64,000 nucleotides of DNA from Diphasiastrum complanatum (Eukaryota > Streptophyta > Lycopodiopsida > Lycopodiales > Lycopodiaceae). Shown piece after piece: positions 11,091 to 22,091 of the stretch (position 1 is its first letter; every line of letters starts with the position of its first letter). The translations under genes were made by a program, and so were the position numbers. The notes beneath the pieces were generated by a model. That model made no database searches, was not told the DNA's origin, and was given only the letters and a program-made list of their open reading frames with translations. The DNA lies in contig CM055100.1 of NCBI GenBank assembly GCA_029204225.1, positions 60,247,008-60,311,007 on the forward strand, read 5' to 3'.

Positions 11091-11744
11091 TGTGAGAGAT
11101 TTCAACTAGTTTAGTCTAGTTTAGTCACATTTTGGTAAATTGCCAATAAGAGGCCAAAACTCATTTTAGACTTAGAGATAAACTTTTTGAAGTTATATTA
11201 GTTTAAAATACATTCAATAAACACTTTTGGAAAGTGTGGGAAAGTTGGTAGTCGAGTTTGAGAGAGATTCAAATTTGAACTTTGGGTACATTGAATCTAG
11301 ACCCAAAAATAGTAGGGTTTACATTTTGGAGGGAAAGCCAAGTGGCCAAATAGGGTTTGGAAACTCTATAAAAGGATGTAACTCGTGGAGAGACACATCT
11401 TCTCTCTTCTCTCTCTCATTTCATCATTATACATGGTTTTCTTTGGGTTCTACTACTCATTGGTGCACTATCTTGGTGTTATCTTGCAATTCTATGTGTA
11501 GAATGATCATTTGTTGCTATTTTCGGTTCCACACGTGTGAAATACAGTAGGGTACTGTAATTGTACGGAGATCAAACATATTTTATGTTTTGGTTCATGT
11601 TTGATCAATACCTCTTAGAGTTTGCATCTCATTTTGTATGTAGATGCTGATTTTTCTACATTGGCAGGATTGTTGGTTTGCTCTTTATTGTAACCAAAGA
11701 TTAGGGACATGGATTGGACCTTGAATGATCTGAAATCCTTCACA
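11091..11744 (+). repeat. Copia-1 3' LTR
   Basis: 654 bp, begins TGTGAGAGATTTC and ends CTTCACA, followed by the duplication CTATA. It retains an intact TATAAAAG at 11367-11374 and carries a CACACGTGTGAAA copy near 11530. It has a short insertion relative to the 5' LTR near 11312-11333. Confidence 0.95.
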
Positions 11745-12033
11745 CTATATTCAACAGATTCATAGGAATCTGGGGAATTTCAGGAATCTCTTCTGTTTCC
11801 CGTTGTTCATCAGGAATAGTAGGCAACTGAAAACTTCGATGGATATAACGTTGAAGCCCAGTGAAGGATTTTATTGCGGTATGAAATGGCATGGTGAGTT
11901 GAGCTTGCAGGATGTCAGAAAATACTTCAAGTCCCTGTAGGGATTGCTCCTTTTCGGGGATATGAGCTGATAACATAATTTCCTTTATATTCTTCATTAG
12001 GGCCTTTTTTGAACTCAAAAAGGGCCTCTTCAC
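11745..12033 (-). pseudogene. Gypsy gag C-terminal / pre-protease segment
   Basis: Minus-strand frame continuing the Gypsy element on the far side of Copia-1. It contains QGLEVFSDILQAQLTMPFH, which resembles a segment in the second Gypsy fragment at 22410-22850 (EVWGDLLQANVTLPFH), so both belong to one family. It ends in a proline- and glutamate-rich tail that runs straight into the Copia-1 target site and then into the protease. Its upstream side is cut by the foldback element. Confidence 0.7.
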
Positions 12034-13480
12034 TAATCTGGATTAGTGTTAATGATGACACGTGTACCAATAAAAGTGTGACAATTGAGCAGGAATGGTT
12101 CTTATGACATGGCAGATTCAATGGTGTAGATTAAATCAAGTGTGGGCCCACAAAGTACACCTTTAGCATTAACCCTACATTAACCCTATATGGATACACT
12201 TGAAAGTACCTAGTAACCAACAATAGCTACACACAGTACCTAGTAGCCAACAATAGGACAACAGCTAGTGCTCTAGGTGAGACATAGACTTGCAAACGTC
12301 ATTTAATGCCCAAGTACATTTCAAATTTGAAACTTGCTTATGAATTATAATCAACCCACTTTTGTGTCCCCCTTCACATTCAAACTAAGACTACCTCACT
12401 TTCATTAGCCTTTCACATAACAAATAATTTATTTTTTTCAAATGGATATCATTTTTTTCAAAATTGACCTTTGGAATACATTTTCATTTCGCCATGGATT
12501 TAGTCTGTTTGACCTCAAAACCTCAAAAACAGTGTTTAGAAGTCAATTTGTTTTTATTAGTTTACAAACAGAAATATATTTCGGAGGCCAGTTTTTTGTT
12601 TTTTTTTGGCCCGAAATTGCGATTTTTGGCCGTTTCGCTTCATCAGAAGGCCAAAAATTGTGTTTCGGAATTTTTTTTTTTTTTTCAAAATCACGCTTTC
12701 ACGTGATTTTGAAAAAAAAAAAAAAAAATTGGTCCGAAATGCAATTTTTGGCCTTCTGATGAAGCGAAACGGCCAAAAATCGCGATTTCGGGCCAAAAAA
12801 ACGAAAAACTGGCCTCCGGGAGATACATTTTTGTTTCGCTATGGATTTAGACTGTTTGACCTCAGAACCTCAAAAAGGTGTTTATAAGTCAATTTGTTTT
12901 TATTAGTTTGCAAACAAAAATATATTTTGGAGGCCAGTTTTTCGTTTTTTTGGCCCAAAATCGCGATTTTTGGTTGTTTCGCTTCATCAGAAGGCCAAAA
13001 ATTGCGTTTCGGACCAAAAAAACGAAATGAAAATGTATCCTGAAGGCCAATTTTGAAAAAAATAATATCCATCTGAAAAAATAAATTATTTGGTATGTGA
13101 AAGGCTAATGAAAGTGAGGTAGTCTTAGTTTGAATGTGAAGGGGGACACAAAAGTGGGTTGATTAAAATTCATAAGCAATTTTCAAATTTGAAATGTACT
13201 TGGGCATTAAATGAGGCCTGCAAGTCTATGTCCCACCTAGAGCCCTAGCTGTTGTCCTATTGGAACCAAGACAATGAATATGCTAGTCTTGCCTTACAAA
13301 GTACCTACAAAAGTCTATGGATGATGGGACCTATATTTAGCCCTTAACTCTTGCTCACCCTATGTGGTAACCCAAGGTAAAAGTGCCACGTAGGATTGAT
13401 TAACACTAAACTAATCATGATTAACAAACCTGTTTAGGCAAGGAAGAGGCCCTTTTTGAGTCCAAAAAGGGCCCTAATGC
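11993..13480. mobile_element. Foldback-type element with nested inverted and direct repeats
   Basis: Outer arms around 12250-12490 and 13030-13240 are inverted copies at high identity (both include TTCAAATTTGAAA and the TTTGTGTCCCCCTTCACATTC segment). Looser similarity extends outward to a palindromic tip, GGCCCTTTTTGAG...CAAAAAGGGCC, at both ends. Inside lie a direct repeat (12487-12680 and 12834-13025) and a second inverted repeat centred near 12700 with an AATCACG/CGTGATT core flanked by A/T tracts. There is no transposase frame, and the short open frames are repeat translations. It interrupts Gypsy gag. Exact ends and target duplication are unclear because the tip is itself palindromic. 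Confidence 0.75.
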
Positions 13481-13994
13481 CTCTCGCAAAAACTCATCTC
13501 GAAACTCATTATATTGCCATTGTTTCACTTTTGGGCCTGAATAATCTTTTGGTAATGTGGAAGCCGTCAAGTGGCTTTCCTGTGGGTCAGCTAATTTTGT
13601 TTTGTTGTTGTTCTTGTTGTTGGCGTTGTGCTCTAGCGAGAACTCTAACAGGTTCAGATGAGATATGACATGCTGGAAGAATCCTGTTAGGTTTTTAGGA
13701 CAATCCTTGAAACTGTGTTTACGGACACACTCGGGACATTCCGCATGGTATTGATTTTTAACTTTATAGTCAGCCATGAAATGTCCTGTTTCACCACAAA
13801 TAAGGCAGCGGTTGCTCATTGGGCCTATGACAATAGCATAACCATCTTGGATGGCAAGCTGTGCTAGATTTTTTGGGGTGTTGAATACTCATCTTGTTTG
13901 CATGAGCATGAGTTGTCGGTTTGATAATGTTGAGAACTAACAGATGAAAGTGTTGTATCTTGATGATAGGAGTGATCATAAGAGTTTTCAACAA
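13421..13994 (-). pseudogene. Gypsy gag nucleocapsid with zinc knuckles, broken
   Basis: Minus-strand gag remnant of the 0-14 kb Gypsy element. It holds a first knuckle, CLICGETGHFMADY, whose last cysteine has become tyrosine, and a second with compact spacing, CPECVRKHSFKDC (Cys-2-Cys-3-His-4-Cys). These fingers bind element RNA during packaging. An asparagine-rich stretch and the segment EALGPFLDSKRASS follow, just where the foldback element interrupts the gene. The upstream part (13791-13994) is in another frame, so at least one frameshift is present. Confidence 0.75.
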
Positions 13995-14039
13995 GATGTG
14001 TTTGTGTAGACTCTCGAGGATTTCTACATTTATTTACAA

Positions 14040-14481
14040 AGCCTAGGAAATATGACTAGCTCCTACATGGTCACTTCTGAGACCTCCTCGGTCATGGGTG
14101 AGAGGTATTCTGTGTCTTCGGCTTGGCTCAGCATCTGGGAATTCTCTGGAATCTACTAACGTTATCCACCTCTAATCTGTTGCAGGACCCACTGCAACAC
14201 CGGTGATGTCTTTTCGCTTGGCACTTGGAAAAGCGTAGATCTTTGTTCGCTTCCGTAAAACCAGGTGCTTATTATCCGCAAAACTTATTTTTTTTTTTCA
14301 AAATTGGAAGTCTCTCAATTGGCCGCTACATTCCAGCCTTCCTGAGAATTTCTTGCGAGTCCTGCTCGTCTCGTCGTCGTGCCGTTTGCTTTCTCTCGCT
14401 CATCTTTCGCCCCAAGGCTTCAAAAACTTGGAAGTGGAGCTTACTTCCAAAATTGAGAGGCCCTAGGTATTCTCTTATCTT
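14040..14481. repeat. LTR- or leader-like sequence of the minus-strand Gypsy
   Basis: No gene. It contains CCTACATGGTCA and GACCTCCTCGGTC stretches that recur in the LTR at 19741-20420, and CGCTTCCGTAAAACC (about 14250) that recurs at about 43240 beside another Gypsy gag. This suggests terminal-repeat or leader sequence. No clean TG...CA ends were found. Confidence 0.4.
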
Positions 14482-14711
14482 CTACGGTGCAATGCAATTG
14501 TTACGGCTGAAAGGTGTTTGCAATGACTGTAGCATGTTTGATTATGGTCTGAATGGTTCAAGGGTCGGTTGAGATCTGAGATCATTCGTCGGTCGAGAAC
14601 TGACGCGATGATCTCAGATCTCAACCGACCCTTGAACCATTCAGACCATAATCAAACATGCTACAGTCATTGCAAACACCTTCCAATTGTGACAATCGCA
14701 TTGCACTGTAG
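14482..14711. repeat. Large palindrome: perfect 74-bp arms, 24-nt loop
   Basis: Arms 14511-14584 and 14609-14682 are exact reverse complements over 74 bp. Imperfect complementarity extends about 29 bp further on each side. The loop carries a fragment of the GTCGGT-GAGA minisatellite unit seen at 470-1590. It marks the turning point between minus-oriented Gypsy sequence on the left and plus-oriented leader and ORF on the right. Confidence 0.95.
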
Positions 14712-15620
14712 TGACCACTCTGCATCGTGAGAACTGCATTGAGCCGTAGAAAATTCATTCAACAAAAATCCCATTGCTTCACTCTTTGCACCGTAGCCAT
14801 CGTCAACAACAGCACCACAGCTATCGTAACAACTACAAACACACAACCTTCACAATTGCAGCGTCGGAACCGCAATCACATACCTTTAATCTTTCAACAA
14901 TAGCAACCGTATCGCAGCTATTGCACCACCCGTTTTCACCCATAGGAACAATCATCCATCATAACCCGTAGGCATCATAATCTACCGTACTGTATGGATC
15001 ATAAACCACCGCAAACCATGCTCATTCTTTGCAAACCGTTCGGACCATAATACACCGCAATTGCCCGCAAACCGTCGCAACCCGTAGGGACTGCAATCCA
15101 TCGCAAACTGTACGGACCGCAAACCATTCCCACCCACTGCAATCCAATTGTCTCCAGTCTCACACCATAGAAATAGCACCAATGCTCACACACATTCAAC
15201 CACATCTACTCTTCAGCCGTAGCAACCTCATTCCCCTACAACCCGAGCATATCCAACACATGCACACATCAATCCGTACTGATTACCTTGACTCGTAGAT
15301 CCTAACTAACCACCATCGCACAGCAGCCACCGCATTAGACCACAAATAACCGCATCCCAGCTACAGTTCGCGCCTACCTTGAACAATCCTCACCGCTATC
15401 ACAGTAACACAACCTTTCAATCACCAAACGACTGCTTCTCGACCTCATTGTCAACAAACGCATTCACTCGTTCCACCACATTCAGCCATATCAACCGCCA
15501 CTGGTTGCATTGCACTCGCATCAACCGTGGACCCATAGCAACTGCATTTCAACACCCGTATCCACCATAACAACAGTCCAAGAGCCTATTTACACAATCC
15601 TACGATACTCTACAAGTTGT
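14712..15620. repeat. Low-complexity region built of ACCGCAA / CCGTAGC-like words
   Basis: About 900 bp of degenerate short repeats (variants of GCAACCGTAG, ACCGCAAACC and CATTCAACC). Several open frames run through it because stop codons are rare in the repeat, and none looks like a protein. It precedes the ORF copy at 15630 as the 470-1590 repeats precede the ORF copy at 50-427. Confidence 0.6.
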
Positions 15621-15629
15621 TATGGATCG

Positions 15630-15957
15630 CCCTTACTAAAATGCAACACTGGTACCAACAGACAACATCCTTCTTTCAAGCCATTGAGTTTTAGATGCCA
15701 GTCCTGACGGGGTATCAAAGCCCGTACCTCGTGCATATGATATATGCCAACTACAATGCTACAACAAGGTCATCCTCCTGTGAGAAACTATGTTTACAAC
15801 ATATCATTTGCACCAACCGACTTGCAACCTTTTGGGTTCCCAAGAGGACCCAATGCTGTCACCAGGACATTTAAAAAAATCGAGCAGACAACATATTTCA
15901 AATTCATTAACCCATCTGTGGCCAAGTGGAAAAACAAGGACGGATATTGAGTCGAAG
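15630..15957 (+). pseudogene. Inverted, damaged copy of the 50-427 ORF
   Basis: Plus-strand sequence matching the minus-strand ORF at the window start, including MQHWYQQ and the LQPFGFPRG region. In-frame stops and frameshifts break it, so this copy is dead. Similarity ends abruptly at about 15957, where a Copia 3' fragment begins. Function unknown. Confidence 0.7.
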
Positions 15958-16428
15958 AACACTTACATCCTTAAGAAAGTATTTAGCCTCAGTTTGATCA
16001 AGTTAGAGTATGGTTTCAAGATTGGATCCATTTTGGATAAAGTTCATAGAGTTTGGACTAATAAAGCTAGTGTGCTTAATCTTGAATATTGCTCATGATA
16101 TAATCTTGATCTATATGATCTTTGTGATCATGAGGAGGCATGGAGGCCTCAAATTTTTTAGATTCTTATGTGGCCATCCTCATGCAAAAGGACTTTGCAA
16201 ATCTAGGATCTACATCAGGCATGGAGGAGGCATATCAACTTAGTGGCAAATTGGTGGAAAATTTTTCAAAGGCATTTGGAAAAGATTTCTATCAAAGAAA
16301 TCTTATCGTGGATTTGGTAACCGTGCTGCTATGATGGATTCTTTGATCATCTTCACTTCAAACTCAAAGCAAAGAATTCACACACACAAAGGATTTTTAT
16401 CAACATCGGATAGATATATTTTAAGGAG
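15958..16428 (+). pseudogene. 3' end of a Copia-3-like internal region
   Basis: Homologous to about 59870-60300 of Copia-3 (shared ACACTTACATCCTT, the MEAS.F start and the DLYQR-like end). A 64-codon frame, 16140-16334, ends in VTVLL before a stop, and Copia-3 has the matching frame 60055-60246 ending VRVLL. It leads directly into an LTR at 16429, with TTTTAAGGAG as the purine tract. The 5' part of the element is missing. Confidence 0.65.
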
Positions 16429-17257
16429 TGTTAAAAATTGTAAAAGATATCTATCTTATGTTTGTTGATATTTGGGGGTCCTACCCATGTAAATATTTTG
16501 TACATATCCAAGGTGTGTGAATTGAGCACATATCCTTGTAGAATAGGGCGAGTTTGGGTTAGGTAGATCAAGTTCCAATGACATGCAACAATGTTCACAA
16601 CATCTAGATTGACATGCATGTAGAATTTCACATAGAATTGGTCAAATATGGCCTTGTAGAAACTCGAACCATCATAAATGCATTGTGTCCTAAGTTTCCA
16701 TTGTGACATGCAAGGCATGCAAACACTCTAATGGACACATGCATGTAGTTTTGTACATGGCTAGTTGAGAAATTGACATTTGGAGAAAGTAGGTAGAAGT
16801 TAGGTACAATCTGTGCATGCAAGCATTTAGGTGTCAAGATAATAGTAGTTTGCACTTGAATAGGTGTAGGGAGTGCATTGAATGCTAGTAGTACCATGAA
16901 TTTTGGCTCTCCTATATATGTACATATGATTCTCATTCATTTCCAATGATAAATCAAGCTTTTGGTAATGTCATAAATGACAAATTTGGATCTCATTCTA
17001 TGTTGCTTGTAATTGTATTCTCTCTCTAACTTGGATTTTGTGTCTTCTTCATACATGATCTTGCTTGTGCACATTCCCTATTTGTGAGGAATTAATGTAG
17101 CTTTGATCTGTAGCATTCTAGATTGTGCTCTAGCCTTAGATCTGTTGGTAGATTGCATGATTGCTCTACAGGTGATCTGCGTGCCACCACAAAGCATGGT
17201 AAAGATCATTCACACTGTGTGGTTCCCCACACGTGTGAATTTGTTGGATTTTCAACA
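16429..17257 (+). repeat. 3' LTR of a truncated Copia element (Copia-2-like LTR)
   Basis: Begins TGTTAAAAATTG after a purine tract and ends GATTTTCAACA, about 829 bp. It shares GTGTGAATTGAGCACATATCC with the Copia-2 LTR and carries CACACGTGTGAA at 17228-17239. The preceding body is Copia-3-like, so the element is a mosaic. No partner LTR or target duplication is visible. Confidence 0.75.
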
Positions 17258-18438
17258 AGAGATTCACAAAGATCCCAACCATGTATGAACACTCAAATAT
17301 GGACTCCTCCCTATTTTGGACTCCCAATGGGATTAAAACTTGACCCTCAACCTCTCACAAAGAAAGTTGAATTAGAACTTATTTGAGTTTTATACATACA
17401 GTGTCAAATTTTGCTCAAAAAATTGAATTTATTCACTCCTATTGGACTCCACCACGTACCAATGACTCTACCTCTTTAGAGCTGGAATGAAATTCAAATT
17501 TCCAAAAATGTGATGCTTCTCTCTCACTAAGATATGTGCTTACAAAGAGTTAATGCCACTTATCAAGATTTGATCACAATGAATAAGACAATTTTTTCAC
17601 CAAAGTCAAGAATTGAGTTACTAGTTCTTGCCCTCTACAAAGGAAGGATCTCTTGAAAATTTTGGATCAACCACAACACATATGCCTCACTCACATTTAT
17701 GACTTATGTTAAAGCCAAAAACACACTCACACACTTGAGTAGGGGTGAACAATGTGACTTGGATCTCAAATTTTTCTCCTAGTACTTGCCAACAATTCTT
17801 ATCACTTTGTATTGGTAGCTTTTGCCCTTATAAATGTTTGTGCTCTAGAAATTCACTTAAGATTTCACTTGGAGGACTTATCCAAGGGTGACTTCAAGCA
17901 CTTAGATGCTTCTAGTCTCAACCCTTTCACTCTTGGACACATCTAGAATGAAGGTACAATGGATTTCAATCTCTCCCCTTGCAAATCACTCCTTAATCTA
18001 TGGTTTTTGCACTCTTTCTCTCTCAACTTCAATGCACACACAAAATATCAGAGAATCAACTTTAATGTACTGTAATCAGGCTTCAAATCAACTATACGAT
18101 TGATCTAAACCAAGAACAAATCAATGGAATATAAACAATGCAAGAAAGCTTGAAAAATGCACTAGATTGACTCAAATAAATTCAACAGCAAGAAGTGAAA
18201 TCAACAGTAGCATATTCTGTAGTAACAAACAAACGTATAAAAACTTCTCATCAAAATGCACCAAACTGAATTTTACTATCCAAAACAGAATCTGTATGGC
18301 CCCACACATCACCGGCAGCCCACAGCAAGATTTGGTACAAATATAATGGTTCTAGCTATCCATTCAAACTCGCACCTTTCCAAATACCTACCAATTTGGG
18401 TATAGTTTAGATCAATTTCTTAAGTGCACTTGTACTTG
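17258..18438 (-). other. Leader of a truncated minus-strand LTR element
   Basis: About 1.2 kb without convincing genes, lying between the preceding LTR and a minus-strand primer-binding site. By position it is the 5' leader of the element whose LTR is 18451-19312. Its length is similar to the Copia-4 leader. The gag and everything downstream are missing. Confidence 0.5.
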
Positions 18439-18450
18439 GCTCTGATACCA
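18439..18450 (-). other. Primer-binding site, minus-strand Copia
   Basis: Plus-strand GCTCTGATACCA is the complement of TGGTATCAGAGC and abuts an LTR terminus starting TGTGAAAG at 18451. Confidence 0.85.
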
Positions 18451-19312
18451 TGTGAAAGTACAACCAAAAAAAGACCAAGAATGGATCCAAATTAGATCCA
18501 CAAGTGTGATTGGGTGTTATATTAGATCAATCTATCAATCTACACAAAATTAGATAGCTTTTAGATCACATGTACATCAAGAAATCTAACAAGAACAATC
18601 ATTATTGATTAAAACTTGAGCTTGCTGGTTTCACACATGTGAAAAACTATCAGAGTACAAAAAGCAGGCTGAGAATAAATTATACTAAGCTTAGAACCCA
18701 ATCAATACAGAAAAACACAAGACAAATAGAGAGAAGACACTAGAATTGCTCCAAAACCAAGATTTAGCTTCCATGTCAATTATGGCCAAATGAGCCACTA
18801 TATATAGACAAGAGCTGATGCTTACTCAGCTGATTTGGCATGTGTGAGAGTGACTACTCATCAAAGGATCCACCAATAATCATCAATATGGCACATGGAC
18901 CAAGATTCCTAACTTATAGCCACCTCCCTTGATTTTAGGCAATTTTTTTAATTTATAGAAACCTAGATAAAAATCTTCTACAAGTCCAAATTTGACTTAT
19001 ACTAATTTCTCCACATGTGTGTGAGCAGCCCTCTACATATGGGAGATCACTCCTAAACTTATGTCATAGCATTTCCTACCAATAGCATGATGCCAAGTGG
19101 CATATAAGCTAGAAAGCTAGATTTTGGCCATTTGAGCCACTAGATCTTAAATGAAATGATATGTACAACCTATATGACTCATCTAAATGATAAATGCATT
19201 TATTTCACATGTGGGAACAAGCTCCACACATGTCTAATGATTATATGTACTACTCATAATGGTATTTACAAGATTTGACAAAGTTCGCTTTTGCCAATTT
19301 TAATTGTTGACA
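18451..19312 (-). repeat. 5' LTR of a truncated minus-strand Copia element
   Basis: Runs from TGTGAAAGTAC to AATTGTTGACA, about 862 bp, beside a primer-binding site. It holds TTTCACACATGTGAAA near 18630 and several CACATGTG-type sites. No matching 3' LTR is in the window. The next 430 bp (19313-19740) show no recognisable gene or repeat. Confidence 0.75.
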
Positions 19313-19740
19313 GATCCCCTGCTCCAGAGGATCTGTTTACTGATCCTTATTCTTCTTACTTCTGTCTGTCAGTAGGGACAATGGACTCTTGCTTACAGTT
19401 ATTCTTTCTTGTTTAAAGCCCAAAATCAGGCAGAAGGGACAGATAATCTTTGTAGTATTTTGTCCTGCCTATCAGAGGACACTCAGGGTGGTTCTCTCTT
19501 GAAAGCACTCACATTCAAACATAGATGCAAGCCATGAACATTCATTTACAGATCAGCATGCAGCCCAAATGAACATTCAATAGTTTCTACAACTACCTAC
19601 TCTAAAAACGAACTGATCAGATCCTAAGCACCACTATGCTTGCATAAATCGAAAAACAAAAAACAAGAACTAATCTGTCGCATTTTGGAAGTCCAAGAAT
19701 CAAGAAACCAACCAGCCTTTTGATTTTTGGACATCCCAAG

Positions 19741-20420
19741 AGCATCAAGAACTAGAATGTTGGAGGATATGCAAGATTTATGCCACATCTCTAGCCTATT
19801 TAGTTTACTCGAATGTTGATTCCTACATTAATCCACAAACAAGAAATGAAATCTAATCCACAACTAAAAAGCAAGAAAACTAATCCACTCTAAGTCCACA
19901 ACCAAGATCATGAATGCATCACTCAAGAAACAAACATAATCAAGGAGCTCAATGGATGCACCAAACTCATGAAGGCTCTTCTCATTTCAGCATGGAGTAG
20001 ATACAATACACAAAAAGCTCCTCTTCACAAAGAGGGAGTCTCTTAAATAAGCAAGAGAGCTCCTTAGGTGGCATCCCAGTGGAATTTTCACATTTCACAA
20101 ATTACAAGTGGAATAATGCTCTCCACTAGAGGTCACCATCAAAAGGTGGCTCACTCTACTTTCTTTAAGAGGTGTCTACTTGTATTTATTACATTTGCCT
20201 AGAAATACTAGTTCCTACATGGTCATTCCATCTTTCGGGATTCACCATGAGGCTTACACAGTTCTGGCTTATCATTACTAACTAGTATTTCTCGACTCTC
20301 ATACTCGGCTCTCAGTCTTCATTAGTCTCGTCTTCTCAAAGACCTCCTTGGTCTAAGGTGAGAGGTGCTCTTGAGTTGTTCTATTCGAGTATCTTGGGGA
20401 TTCGTCAGAATCAGCCAACA
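19741..20420 (-). repeat. LTR (family G), minus orientation
   Basis: Its right end CAGCCAACA (sense start TGTTGGCTG) stops exactly where a Copia integrase fragment begins at 20421. Homologous in opposite orientation to 63670-64000 (shared TTTGATGGTGACCTCTAGTG and the TTTAAGAGACTCCC segment). The left end is not defined. Confidence 0.65.
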
Positions 20421-21930
20421 TTAACATTCATGAATATCTGAATGAACAACTTGAAAAGGCATAGTAGATCTAGATGTAGATCTCTTATAAGGTAATCTAT
20501 GTGACTTTGACAAAGCACATTTCTTACAAACATGATTGATACTAGTTAAGTAACTTGGAAGACCAATCACAACTCGCTTTCTTGCCATTACCTCCAATGA
20601 CTTGAAGTTGAGATGCCCCATCCTCTTGTGCCATATCTCTTGCATTGACATATGCTCGTTTGCAACACATCCAACTTGGTTAGCAATAACACAAGCATCA
20701 AGTTTGAATAACTTACCTTGCCTTTTGCCTCTTGCAATCACAGTATTTTTTTTCTTCGATCAAGCATGTATCACCATCAAACTCAACCTTAAGACCCTTG
20801 CTTTTAGCATTTGGCTAACACTAAGTATGTTCTTAGTAATGGAAGGTATGAACAAAACATCCTTCAAATGGACATTCCTATTTGTGGAAAAAAAATAGGA
20901 ATTGTGTCAATACCTTTGATTGCAAACTCACCATCATTGGTCATGTAGATCACCTTCTTGTCATCTCCATATGCCACCAAAGACGTGAAATACTCTTTAT
21001 GAAAGGTCATGTGTGAGGTTGCTCCACTATCAATCCACCAAGGATCAATATCTCAACATTAACACTCAAACATGAAGACATCACAAAAGCATCATCATTT
21101 GTGTTTTGAACATAAACACCATTCTCATCTAGAGTTAGATTTCCTTGCATATCACCTTGATCTCTCTTCTTTTTGAAGCAATCACTAGCAAAATGCCCTT
21201 TGATACCACAATAGAAGCATCTTAGCTTTGATCTATCTTTCCTTTTGCCAAAAGAGGAAGTCTCACCTTGATCTTGCCCTTTATACCACTTGCTTTTGCC
21301 TTTGCCCTTGAACTTTGTCTTTGATAAACATAGCCTCCTCTCCATCAACTTGAGATGTAGTAGATGCACTTCCTCTTCATTGAAGCCTATACTCTTCATT
21401 CACCAATATCTCTTGCAAATCCACAATACTTGGCAAAGTATTTTGAATAGCAAAACTTTGAACAAGATTAGCATGATCATCCAACAAGCCATTAAGTATA
21501 ACTTGAACAAGTTCTACCTCCTTAATACTCTCATCAATGCATGCTAATTCATCATTGAATGCTTTAATCTCAAAACAAAAGCATGAGCACCTTCATCCTT
21601 CTTTTGCAAACATTGAAAGATTTGTCTCCTAAGGGTTAGTACCCTTGATGTAGACTTGGATTCATAAAGCTTCTTCAAAGCTTCCCAAGCCTCACTTGAT
21701 GAAGTACACTTACCAACTTCCTTGAGAAGTTCATTGGTAAAATTTATCTTTATAAAATGTAGAGTTTTCTTTGCCCTCTTGTCATACCTCCCTTGATATT
21801 TTTATTCCATGGGTCTTTCTTTCACACCTACAACAATGTTCATCCAATCATTCATCTCAAGGAGAGACTCCATTCTCACCTTCCAAGTAGAATAGTTTGT
21901 AGAGGTAAGCTTATCATTGCCTTCCAACAA
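20421..21930 (-). pseudogene. Copia gag-protease-integrase fragment
   Basis: Minus-strand fragment of a Copia polyprotein similar to Copia-4. From the gag side near 21930: NYSTWKVRMESLLE-type gag, zinc knuckle CFYCGIKGHFASDC (about 21200), damaged protease, KLFKLDACVI pre-integrase sequence and the integrase zinc finger with CKKCALSKSHRLPY (about 20500). It stops inside the integrase core just after VHSDIH. Several stops and frameshifts are present. The left end is cut by LTR family G and the right end replaces most of another LTR. Confidence 0.85.
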
Positions 21931-22077
21931 TGCTTACTTTGCCTAATTTGGTGAAGTATTGCTACTTTTATCTACTTTCTTGATTTTTGCCTTGTTTTCA
22001 TGGTTTCTAGTATTTCTCATTTAATTTGATGTTCATGAATGGATTGGATGTTGTAATGCTAAGGTTGGCACATGACA
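21931..22077 (+). repeat. Truncated LTR (family F), 3' end
   Basis: About 147 bp matching the end of the solo LTR at 47249-47799 read on the other strand, and ending AAGGTTGGCACATGACA. A primer-site-like TTGATATCAGAGC follows one base later (22079-22091). The upstream part of the LTR has been lost at the junction with the Copia fragment. Confidence 0.7.
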
Positions 22078-22078
22078 A

Positions 22079-22091
22079 TTGATATCAGAGC
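22079..22091 (+). other. Primer-binding-site-like sequence
   Basis: TTGATATCAGAGC differs slightly from the canonical TGGTATCAGAGC but sits one base after an LTR end. The 22092-22400 leader that follows has no gene. Confidence 0.55.

Larger units (their letters stand above)
6305..11744 (+). mobile_element. Copia-1: complete Ty1/Copia LTR retrotransposon, TSD CTATA
   Basis: A full-length element with two LTRs (6305-6944 and 11091-11744), a tRNA-Met-type primer-binding site directly after the left LTR and a purine tract directly before the right one. CTATA lies on both sides (6300-6304 and 11745-11749). It sits inside the protease/gag junction of an older Gypsy element. The internal region encodes a well-preserved gag and protease start, followed by a strongly altered pol-like region, so the element is probably non-autonomous. 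The LTRs differ by substitutions and one indel block, so insertion is older than that of Copia-4. Confidence 0.95.

Noticed and set aside
12442-13072. Frames on both strands with WPFRFIRRPKIAF-type peptides
   Set aside because: The peptide recurs because the foldback repeats are inverted and direct copies; no transposase motif is present.
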